Source: Dysidea avara
Lineage: Eukaryota; Porifera; Demospongiae; Dictyoceratida; Dysideidae
Assembly: GCF_963678975.1 (NCBI RefSeq)
Contig: NC_089274.1
Span: 8,152,143-8,216,142 of the forward strand
DNA: 64,000 bases
Direction of reading: 5' to 3'
Position numbers and translations under genes: made by a program. The notes beneath the pieces were generated by a model. The model did not search any database. It saw only the letters and a program-made list of their open reading frames with translations, and was not told where the DNA came from. How positions within the stretch are numbered: position 1 is the first letter of the stretch; the number at the start of each line of letters is the position of its first letter. Below are positions 36,861 through 48,900 of the stretch, piece after piece.

Positions 36861-37259
36861 ACACAGCTTTCATGTGTACCTATACACTGTACCTTTCTGT
36901 ATCAATTCACATACTTTATATCAGGGCAGCTATAGGTGGTTATGTAGCAAGCGGTTCACTGTATGTATGCATGCATGCAAATGTGCAAAAATATACAATA
37001 TGTGATGTATATATCTGCCAAAATCCAACATGTCGGCGAACAGCAATTCTGAGATTACACACCATAGCTTGCTACATTCATAAAGTGTTGCTTTCCATGT
37101 TCCACACTAGCTAATACAGGCCTGAGCAGCTAGCTGGATAAGCTCTCTGTGGTGTTGGGTAACTAGTATATAAAATGTTTTCAACTTCAACCATCAGCAA
37201 CTTCAATCACACAGGTTTTTGGCCATGTGTCTCCCATGTTGCAAGGTACATATAGCTAT

Positions 37260-37770
37260 ATTAATATATTTATTATTAATTTATTATTTATTAGTTTTAC
37301 AACCACACCGTACATGTACAAATATAGTTGATTACAAGACTGACAATGATGATTAGTGATTAGAGTAGGGTGGCTGATAGCTAAAGGCACGAACTGGCAG
37401 TAGCTAATTACAAAAACTACCTAATTAAAATATACTACTTATAGGGGTGGTGTGTGTATTGTTGGTACAGAAAGAACAGGGACAGCAAAAATGAAACGTA
37501 CAAGTGTTATTGGAGTTAAAATTGTTTAAAAAGTGATACCATAAAAATTGGGTTAGTTGTTTTTCTTTATTGTTGTATATGGTAGATTTAGGTCAATCAA
37601 GGGTAGAGAGTTCCATAATCTTGGTAGTCAGCAAAAATTAAAATGACTGTTTGAATTGGTTGTCGAAATACAATGGACTAACTTGTCTGATGATGATCTT
37701 GTGGATACTGATGCTTTCATTGATACATAGTTGTTAATGTCAAAGTGGGGGTAGGGAGTTTTGTAGGATT
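37260..37770 (-). pseudogene. LINE RT C-terminal remnant
   Basis: The minus strand reads STRSSSDKLVHC and, further on, LPRLWNSLPLIDLNLP then IKKNN and a stop: the C-terminus of a non-LTR RT with frameshifts. The TTATTATTTATTAG run near 37260-37290 is the tail. Sits between gene C 3' end and gene B 5' end. Confidence 0.65.
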
Positions 37771-38019
37771 TTATGAAAAAAAGTAAATCATCAATTGGTC
37801 AGTTGGTACATGATTAAAGGGAGTAAATTTTGTTGTGATAGTCTAGTTTTGTAGGGTGAGTGATAGACTGATAGTCATATATTATGGCAGTACTTGTAAA
37901 ATGGTAGGAAAATCTACAGGCAGCTTGTTGTACTCTGGATGCTTTCAAAAGGTAAGAAACATTTCAGTGGCCATAGCCTTAGCTAACAGCTATGACTACT
38001 TGAATACATATGCATGTCA

Positions 38020-38240
38020 GGTACTCTTTTCACACATTAAATTTGACCCATTTTTTGAACTTTAGAGCTTCATAACTTTTTTATCATTGCGCATAATTGC
38101 CTGCTGAGTGCAGCTCCAGTAACTGGCTGTGTTGTGAAACTAAGAGCACGTTAAACAGTATAAGGAGTCAAGTGTTACATCATTTTGTTTGCTGGCGTGG
38201 AAAAGGTACCTTTTCACAAATCCAGTGATCCAGTCACATA
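38020..38240. mobile_element. TIR element, TGTGACC family, copy of 18799-19049
   Basis: In inverted orientation it repeats CACACATTAAATTTGACCCA...AGCTTCATAAC and ends GGAAAAGGTACCTTTTCACA...CAGTCACATA. Its left end is worn. Just downstream of the gene C stop codon. Confidence 0.6.
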
Positions 38241-38415
38241 TTCATTTTGCAAATCACAATCTCCTTGCATAAACCACAAACATGTGTGATTCTTGCAGAC
38301 CCAGTCACATTAATACACTGTTATATGTACACAAGTACACAGAAAACATCACATGCGCCACCTTGTTTATGATACACAGAAAGACACTGAGTGTATGTAT
38401 TGCGTGTACAAATTA

Positions 38416-41400
38416 TTATAGGTCAGAGTCATGTTTGCTACTACAATACTCCAGTATTTCAGTAAACGTTGGTCTTTCTCCTGACTGAATTCTAGTACAC
38501 TGGCTTATGAGGTCAGTCAAGACCTCTGGACATCCAGGAGGACTGCATACAAAAATAATGTACAAAAATGTAATACAAATAGTTAGTGTGTACCTGTCTA
38601 GTCTTAGTGATCCATCACTAGCCATTTCCACAATATTACTAGTTGGTAGTTGTTCATGTGGAGTTTCCCCAAATGTTGCTACCTCCCACACTAGGACACC
38701 ATATGACCTGTGTATAAACAATGAGGAGCTTATACCTATACATTATATGCTTATATGTTCAGATTGTATTCTATACCATTGCCAGGCCATTCAAGGTGTT
38801 GAAAATTTGAAACCACAGTATCATTCAACAAGTTTATTGGGAGTAAAAGAAATATGCTTACCACACATCAGACGCTGAAGAAAATCTTCCATATAGTAGT
38901 GATTCTGGAGCAAGCCACCTTACTGGTAGTAATGTTTGAGCAGCAATCTTGTAATAATCCTTTTCATGAACACCACGAGCCAGTCCAAAATCAGCCAATT
39001 TAGCTTTGAAGTTTTTACCAACTTTATTGAGAAGTATAATAAACATTTGAAAATAAAATTATTTACTTACTCAGACAATTTCTTGCTGCTACATCACGGT
39101 GAACATATTTGTTAGTTGCAAGATATTCCAAGGCACTAGCAATCTGTAAATAAATACTAATCTAATTAAATCACAAAGTGCACACATGTATGAATAACAA
39201 CAGCCATTTCATGTGTGCACTGCATATACATGAAATGGCTAGTGTGATAATGGATTATATGTAAATCAAGGAGATGCTATTAATTCTGAATGAAGTGGAG
39301 GTGGAAGTGGGAAAATTAAAGTAATACTAGCTCCTAGGGTGATCTTTGAGTTTGCATATTGGATGGCCAAGTTTTATTACAAATACATTACAAACTAATT
39401 CATTGTTCAATACTCTTGTTATATTATATAGCTATAATACACTTTGCACATCACATTAAATGTACTATACCTCAGAATGACACATTGCATACTATGTACC
39501 AAATATATATAATGTATTTTGATTACATATTTTACTCACATCAGATATAATGCTGAGTGAAACAGCAACTGTAACCACACTTGTATTCACTTTGTTTGGC
39601 CTATTACACAACAATAGCACAATATGATATAGGCACACCAAAGGTCAGTTTTTTCTACACAACAATACAAAGTCAGTACTTTGTTTCTACAGTACACCTG
39701 AGTGACAACATGATGTATACTTATCTCAGAAGATTGACATAATCGTCTTGTGTCACCAGTAGCAGCTAAACTATCTCCTGTTTTATTTATTAATATCATG
39801 CTCTTTAACATGAGTAAAAATTAATGTAATTAGAAAGTGCAAGACTTAATTGGTTGAAAGTGCAGACAATTCCTTGAAGCAATGATATTAGCCAAAAAAG
39901 AAAACTCTAAATTCAACAAGCACACAAAAAAATGGAATATTCAACTAGAGTAGACCATAGCACATTGACAAAAAAGTACTGAAACAAGTTGGAGTAGTGC
40001 ACAATAATAAATCACAGTAAAACAAAAATAAGTGTTATATATCTACTGAGCATTTCCATTATGGCACTCTTGCGCACAGTAGGGATATAACACTTCTTAT
40101 TATTTTACTGTGATTTACTATCGTGCACTACTCCAGCTTGTTTAAGTACTTTTTATCGATGTGCTATGGTCCCTACTCTAATTGAAAATTTTTGTGTACT
40201 TATTTGTTAATTGTTTGTAAAATAAAATTACTATGACTATTGAATCCACACATACCGCATCAAAAGAGAAATGGAGCCACGCGCCTCAGCTATTAACTAT
40301 TGTCTGAAAAGTGAATACACTTTGTTGTCAGCTATGTTCAACCCACTACACAGCATTACAAATCAAGAACTGTTCGAAAAGCACCTCTGCAATCAAAGTA
40401 GCCATTATGAAAATATGGACAATTTCTGTTATGAAGGGAAGCCATTATGCGCTACTGCCAAATCGACACCTTTCGCTGTCAACAAAGATGAATGGGACAC
40501 AAAGGAGGACACTGATGAGGCACGTGTCTGGCTGAAGCAATGTTGAACAGTGAAAACATCCTTATCAAGTTATGCTTGTCTGAAGGCATCAGTCCGTCAG
40601 TCAGTCACCAGAAAATTCTGTTTTATAAATTTAAAAAAAAATCATAGCAACTTGGTGAAAGTGTTTTGGGTCGATCTGAAGGCTTGTTTGGGCTTAGATT
40701 TACCTAACCAATACTGTTTCATCGTCATCAGGGAAAAGTGAGCCTGGTTTTTGGATAATGTTTTTTCATGGACCATGCCTAAACTTTTGAGGTCCCTACT
40801 ATACAGTACAATCATACTGGATGGTGACAACTTTTTTCCAGATTTAGCAATACACAGAATGCAGTATCTGCTTATCACAACTTGTGAGTGCAAAATACCA
40901 AATGAGTAATGTTTGGTACATCATTGTGTAAACTATATTGCACTTGTCTAAATAAAGTCACAATATGGTATAACATATCCAAGGTCAGTTAAATATGAAA
41001 CTACAACATGACCTAAACAGTGTGGAGTTTGCTCTTGGTGACATTTTGTATGGACAGATCAAAGCAAATAATAGTATTGTCTATTTTCCATAGTGTATTA
41101 CTGGATGGAACATTGAACACTCACACATGGTATTTTAAGTGGGGGAAATTATTCAATAGTTTGTTCTGTGTGTAACACATATTGTGTAGGCACCTACGTA
41201 CTCATGATCTAAAGGTTAAAACACCAAAAGCCCATGACACGAACAAGGTAACCACAAAATACATATACCACTTGAATCAGCGTTGTAAGTGGGCCGGGTC
41301 ATCCGGATTATCTGGGTCATTTGGGTCATATTTTGTCCGGGTCAAGTGGGTCTTATCCACTTCACCGAATATCTGCCGGATGAGATCACGTGTGACTATA

Positions 41401-42915
41401 AGTTAACAAGCTCGATTATATGGACCTTATCCGCAATGACGTCAAAGCGTTAAACGGCAGCCGATAGTGTGGACACTTTGTACAGGGGGGTATTGGGAGA
41501 GATGGCGGTTTGCTATGTTAACGTTCACACACTTGCGCAAGGGGCAAGGTGAGGCATGCATACTTAATTTCAAGACAAATGCGCATAGTTTTGCATCGAT
41601 ATCAAAACTTAAGTCTGGGGGACTATTTCGCATTGCTATATCACGCTATCTAGCCTCTTACCTTTATTATCCAATAGTTACATGTTGTGAAATCCACAAA
41701 CAAAGTTCATTTCAGTGATTACATACGAAGTGCCCACACTATACATGGCCATTTTGTCAATTATGATGTCCTTGCGGATAAGGTCCATTGATGGAAATGC
41801 AGTTGTAAACACTCAAGAAACTTACGTGGAGCCACACCCACCATTCAGGAATATGCATTGCTGTCTGTGCAGGGTAAGTAGAGCTACGCCCCCACTTATC
41901 GGAACTGTACCAGCTGTGCTCTGAGGGTATGCATGCATCACCACATTCATGTTGCTACTTGAAACGTAGGTGACTAACTTCTGGAAATTTTGTAGCTGCA
42001 TGTAAACTTACGTGGAGCCACTCCCACTTGATAATACGTACGTGGAGCCACACCCACTTGATAATACGTAGCTACTCACTTCTTGTAGACAATTTTATAG
42101 TGTAAAAAATTGTAGGGCTGACTAGTGGAACTTGTGGACTTTTAATCTAGCTCTTGGAGCACCCTCTATTTTAATTAAACCGGGTCACATGCGAGTCAGA
42201 TCCGGATTACTATTCGGGTCAGTGGGTCAAACGGGTCAACAGCAGTGACCCACTTACAATGCTGACTTGAACGATGGCAATATTTACTCAGACATTAAAG
42301 CTCATACAGGGTGAGTACTATACCATTTGGCAAAGATATATATTACAACAGCACTTTAAGTAACAAATATTGCCAGCCGATTTGCATTAAGTGCCGCTAC
42401 GTACCCATATTTGTTAATAACTATCAAAAAAATATCAATAATCCCTCACAAATTTACAACCAAAATTCAATAGCAATGTGACATGTTAGATCACCTGTTT
42501 TCCTCTAAGAACCACTTGAGGTCACCATACTGCATTAGTTCTAGTATCATCATAGGGGCACTATCACTAGTGGCCTCACAATGTCCTATAGTGATCACAA
42601 CATGTACTCAGTGATCATGTAGTGAGGACACATACCAAGTAAGCTGACTATGTTGGGATGAATGAATCTCTTCATTAAATCCAATTCTTTGGAGAATAAT
42701 TCAATATCTTTGGGATTTCTACTAGTCAGTGTTTTTACTGCAACAACTAATGATCCTTGTATATCACATATATCCTGAAGAACAGGGATTGATAATAACC
42801 AGATTTTCTATCAGTTTAATACTTGTACCTTAGCAGACATTAGTAAAACTTTTCCAAATTGGCCTTCTCCAATTTCTCTCATATATGTCAGTTTTGTTCT
42901 GTCGTACCTCCAGCC
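38416..42915 (-). CDS. Gene C kinase-domain exons 10-17
   Basis: Eight exons (42829-42915, 42636-42774, 42495-42585, 39540-39600, 39071-39143, 38862-39021, 38594-38707, 38416-38542) encode a full tyrosine kinase ending SSKHDSDL. Motifs: [62 protein letters not shown]. Intron 12 (39601-42494) contains a foldback composite and a 987-bp hAT-type element. Confidence 0.9.
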
Positions 42916-45900
42916 CTGAGCAAACCCATCAAATTATCATACTGTAAATGTTCCCTTACGTCATTTTGCCTTGAGCAGTTGTAAAGGTAGTAATCATGTA
43001 GGGGAGATTGTAATCCATATTTCATGGATTTATGAGATATTGGTAGTTCCTAATGTGATTTACATTAAACCTGAAATCTCAACATAAATGTTTGTCATGC
43101 ATATGGCTGGTAGCTAGATAAGTCATGAAAAGCATTGCAATGTAATCCCAAGTAAAAAAAAAGCCAGAATCATACTCATCCATAAATTAAAGAATTCTTA
43201 TATACTTTTGCTAAATCATTCAAAGAGGTCTTGCTGATTCTTGCATCAGTGCGAAGAAATAATTAAGTTGCTTTTTTGCAGACTTCTTGCAAATTTTTAA
43301 AGATCTCACAAGATTCTTGGTGCAAGGAAAAGGTTATTTCATTGCAAAATTTTTCACTACCCTGCAAGATATTGAGTAATTGTACAAAAAAATTTCAGAT
43401 ATTTGTAACACGTACCTATACCTGTCTTGCAAGATTTTAAGGATACAGTATACATATCACTAAAGCGCAATCTTGGGTTTTGGGATGTACAGTGGTCTCT
43501 CCATTATCCGGCCATCAAGTATCTGAATGTTCTGTTATCCAAACTGTGGAAGTGATTGCTCTATTAGTATTTTGCCTAAAGTGTTCTATTGGAGTATTTT
43601 AACTGGAGCTCTGTCTATAAATGTATGGGCTTCATTTATTTGAACTTTTTCCATTATACAATCACACCAAGTAGTTCAGATAATGGAGGGACCACTGTAA
43701 ATCACATCATAGTATAGGATACAATACTTAGTAAAACATGCTAGCTATATTTTTTTTACCGATACCATCAATTTCAGAATTGCAAAAATATGTAAACACA
43801 ACACTACAAAAATATATAGGCATTGGTGTTCCACCTTATTAAAATACAACTCACAATTCCATCCTGAACATTCTCATATGTTGGGTGTAATTGTTCATAC
43901 TACAAATAGAATGAAATTGGCTGCTATTACTAAGTCGGACAACTGTACCTGATGAAATAGTGTACTATTCTCCCTAGTACATCTCTCTTCTACTGTATAG
44001 CCATTCAGTAGCCGCATGCTATCATTTATCTGTTAAAACAGAGAAACTTTACACATTTAGATACAATTGTGTCCTATACTTTATCAGCCTGTTGTTCATC
44101 ATATTCAATATAACTGCCAAGTGTGATTCTAAAAGACAAAACAATTGCTAAATGATATAATTATTATCACAGAGTTTAAAATAATTGGTTTACAATTAAC
44201 ATACACTATTTACTAGTGCTCTTCATCACCTTGCTGATAGTGATTTACTACTAAATCTAGATTCATTTTTAACTTACAGGCCATGTGAATGCTTACGGTG
44301 CCAGCTGAACACGATGCACAGAATCATAGCCACAATCACTACCACTAATACAATGGCTGAGGCTATTATTACAGCCATAACAACAGTAGATAATTGACTA
44401 TTATCACTGGAAGTAGGCAAAAACAAATCCAAATAAGTGCTTAGTACTGCTGTAGAAGTTATATCAATGAATCCACTAAAATCATATGCTGTAGTAAATA
44501 GATAGACAGATACACAATGAAAAAAGTAAAATAGAAGAACTAGTTTATAACAATTGATGCACACATACCAATGATTTCATCTATACTTGTATTGACTATT
44601 AATTCATCCAAGATGCAATCTCCTTTGATACCAATTGTTACCACAAAAGTTACATATAGTGGTTCTTGTACTATAAACATATTCCCAGTGGATAAATTTG
44701 CTGATATGTTTCCATTCTGCGTGATGGCAGTATTAGCAGTAAACAAATTCAAGAACTGAATTTCACTTGACCTGTATAGTTATAGTATAACACCAATTTA
44801 AAGTCACATCAAAATATACATGCATACCTGTTTACAAATTTAGTGGTTGCAATTAACCTTCCTACACTATCCACAAACAAGACTGCACAACGATCTGAAA
44901 AACTATTGTTACTGAACATTACAGTAGTGCTGTAGGCAAAAATTGTGTCTTCAAAAGAAGTAATGGTAGCTGTGACTTCTCCAAAGATTGGATGTGAAAA
45001 AGATACTGAACGTACAGGAAGTATATCATTCTCACCTAAGTAGTACTCTACAAAATAAATATTTATGTTATTGCTGTACTAACATACATACAACATAATA
45101 GAACTTAGAACTTTTAGTTCAAGACACATTGCACATCATAATTACCAAAACAAAATGATATGATGGTTGCACATAACCATACCTTCTTTATAGCAGTCAA
45201 GACCATTGGGAGCTAGTGAAGTATCAGGTGGACAGGAACACTCAAATGATGACTCATTTGACATGTTACAGTAGTAGGTACAACCACATGACTCAAGAAA
45301 TAGCTCAACATATCCATCACCATCATTGTATCCTATCAGTGGCCATGGAGGATCAGGCCAAGAATAACCTCCTTCACCAGGAATAGTTTCCCCAAACAAA
45401 GTTATCGATCCACCAGTGTACCCTCCCCCGCCACCTCCACCATTACAGCCTCCACCTCCTCCCCCAAATCCACCATGAGTATCAGGAAATAATATGTATA
45501 ATCTTAAATTTTCAGAACAATCCTTACCACCAAATGCATTTCCACTTAAAATATCAGGATCTGTCAATGCCGCAACATATTCTGTTAAATAATAGCCTGC
45601 ACCAGGACCTGCTGTGTCTATAAAATCATTAAAACCAGTTGTACCATTAGCTACATCAGAAAGGGTTTTAAAGGGATCTGCATTAGCATACTGCGAATAA
45701 GTTCTAGAATCATTAACAATAAATAAAAATGAAGTTAAATTGTATATAGCACCAGCCCCTCCTCCACCAGGAGCAATTGCAATTGGTGAGGAAAAGGAAG
45801 GATATTCTAATAGGCTAGCTCCTCCCCCTCCTCCTCCTCCATCATAAAGGTAAACATCATGATTGTATTCTGTTTCACTATACCAATAATTTTCACAAGC

Positions 45901-48900
45901 TACTCTATCATCTGCTAGATGACAAACATCAACATCTTGGTGACCATCACAAACACTAACTCCTTGTTGTCCTACTAAAATTCGAAGCCTTTCACCTCTT
46001 CTAAACTTAACAGTATTCCTAGCAATCACCCCCAGTCCACTATAGTTAGAACACACTCCATGACCACCATTGGCCCCTGCAATAGTCACTGTGTAGTTAC
46101 CACTTCTGGGGACAACAAACATCTGAGATCCTCTGGTGCCTTCATCAAGTAGATGACCACACACAAGTGATCCATTGTTACAGTAATGTTGTGTACACTC
46201 CATCATTGTTGGTCCTTCTCTACCCCTGCTACCACATGCTGTGAACCTGTAGGTGGCTGTAGAGGTGATTAAAAGCATTAACATGTCAAAAAGCTCATAG
46301 TAGGGACTACACACGTTCAACATGATGGGTTCACAATAGCTATATACCTCCTGTGTATTACCAAAATTTACACCGCATATAGAGGCTTATGCTAATATCA
46401 TATGGTATGACTATATACCTTGTACATTTTACTATCCACACAAAAACAGCCAAGCTGTATAAAAGGGTGTGGCCTTCAAAACACCTGGGTGAAAAAATTT
46501 GTGAATCAAAGGTGGCAGCCATTTCATGATGTGGGTAATAATAAATCTTAATGATAGCTTTGTGCATTAATAAAATTTATTATCATCAACAGGCGTTTTG
46601 AAGGCTGCACCCTTTTATACAGCTTGCGTGGATTTCACTACTTTTTGTATTATAAATAGTCAATATACCCAAATCCAACCATAAACTGGCTTTGAGGTTT
46701 GTTTTTTTACACAAATCATTGCTCTTCTTATTTACAGATGCAATGTAAGACAAACTAGTGTTCTACCAATACAGAATAATACCTAGCAATCCGATACTAA
46801 AGCTAATTTATAATTTTGTGCTTGGCTATGTGGTGCCTGTATTTATTTGCAATCTTGATTACCTTACAAAACACTTGGACAGTGGCTACCCAACTGAAAT
46901 GATTTACCTAGATTTTCAAAAGGCGTTTGACTCTGTGCCACATCAACGCTTAATACATAAGTTATCATCATTTGGTATACGTGTTTTCTTTCCAACAGAA
47001 AACAACAAGTATTGCTGAATGGTAGAAAGTCTTGCCCTCCTTCAGGGTCCGCTTTGGACCCTCTGTTATTCTCTAATGATTTACCTTCAATTTTGTCTTT
47101 TTGTTTGCTGATGATACAAAGATATTTCGTGTTGTGAGGAACAAGGAAAATCACAAAGCTCTCAAAAATGATTTAAATTTACTATAGGAGTGATCACTAA
47201 AATGGCAGTTAAATTTCAGCATCTCTAAGTGCAAACATCTATACTTTGGAATAGCACATAGTTATGGCTCTTTCTACCTTAATGGTGTTCTAATTGAAAG
47301 TGTAACATCCCACAAAGATCTTGGGATTATATTTGACAAGCACCTAAAGTTCCACAACCATACTACTGAGGTAACTACCAAGGATAATTGCCTCCTGGGA
47401 GTTATTCTGATTACTTGGAGCCTGACATGTTAGTGAAGCTATTCACTACATTAGTATGACCTACACTTGAATATGGCATCTCTGTTTGTGGACCAGTATT
47501 TATCTCGATCAAAGAAAGGTTGAGAAAGTGCAACGTAGAGCCACTCACTGTTTACCAGAACTTGCTGAAAACTTGATGAAAGATTGTGCACATTGCAGTT
47601 ACCATTACTACATTATTGACGACTTCAAGGGGATCTGATTCTAGTTTACAAAATTGTAAACAATTATTTTATCTCAGATTTTGATGCCTGCTTTACCTGG
47701 CTACGCAAACACTACTACAAGGGGACATGAATTTAAGTTATTTAAATCTTTTTCAAGATTGAAGTGTAGGGCCGATTATTTCTTCAACAGAATTCTTAAT
47801 GACTGGAACGACTTACCTGACTACGTTGTGAATGCAGATTCAGTGAAAAGTTTTAAGTAATAGTTAGACTTCAGACCACAGGGGTCTAAGTAATTTAGTA
47901 ACCCGATGGCCCTGTGTCGTGGCACCTGAGCGAAGCGAAGGCGCTACTACAGGGCCTGTTGTTACGGGTTTAAAATTAATTTTCAGGTAGCGATGCGTTG
48001 CCAACGCTACCAGTGCAGGTGCGCGTAATAAACATGAAAAGGGTCTAAGTAAACATGAAAGGGTCTAAGTAAACATGAAAAGGGTCTAAGTAACTTAGAC
48101 ACCTCCAAAATCCACCAAATCCACCACAAAAAGGGTCTAAACCTTTGTTAGAGTCTCACCTAGATTTACTTTTGTATAGCTAATTAATTTTGCAATTGTA
48201 CTATTGTGTTGACCCAGCATATAGACATTGCCTTTACCAGTAATTACTAATACTAATAGCTAGTGCTTTATAACAATGTAAATTTCTTCCAAGTTAGGTA
48301 TACATGATGTACTATTTGTCCATTAAGATTTTGCAGTGACTGTTCTATTAGAGTATCTCGATGTTTCATGCAAAACATGTAGTTGTTTATTTCTACAAAG
48401 CAAATCCTGCACCTTTTTTGCTAGAATCTACCTGTTGTCACAAGTTTTATTAGCATAGCACTTATTATGATGATTATGATTATGACAATTGGCACGAGTA
48501 GGTCTTAATAGTAGTGTACTACCCCACCAATCTGTACTAAAATGGCTATAACATCAACTTTGATTCGATGGAATACTGGAGAAGTTGCAATAGTATTGTA
48601 TTACAGAGTTTATTTGATTACTTTTATAATGCTCTAATAGAGCACACATATTTTTGAGGACTTCTAATAGAACACACATAGAATGTTTCATTGGTAGATC
48701 TATGAAATTATGAACTTTTACTATTGAGTAGAGAATTTTCATTTATAAAGTAGAAAGTAAGTGAGGTGATCGGCCGTGACAGCAGTGGCTCAGTAGTTAA
48801 GGATGTGGGTATTCAGTGTGGAGGTCCCTGGTTCGAATGCTGGTAATTAAGCTTTTTTTCAACATTATTGCATGTACCTCTTTACCCCACGGTGACTGTT

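Noticed and set aside
36817..37114. Plus-strand frames of 62-80 aa
   Set aside because: No domain, no splice context, and partly inside MITE debris.
46257..46323. In-frame ATG extension of gene C exon 2 (MLNVCSPYYEL...)
   Set aside because: Same reason: the extension is intronic by comparison with A and B, although its hydrophobic stretch could mimic a signal peptide.
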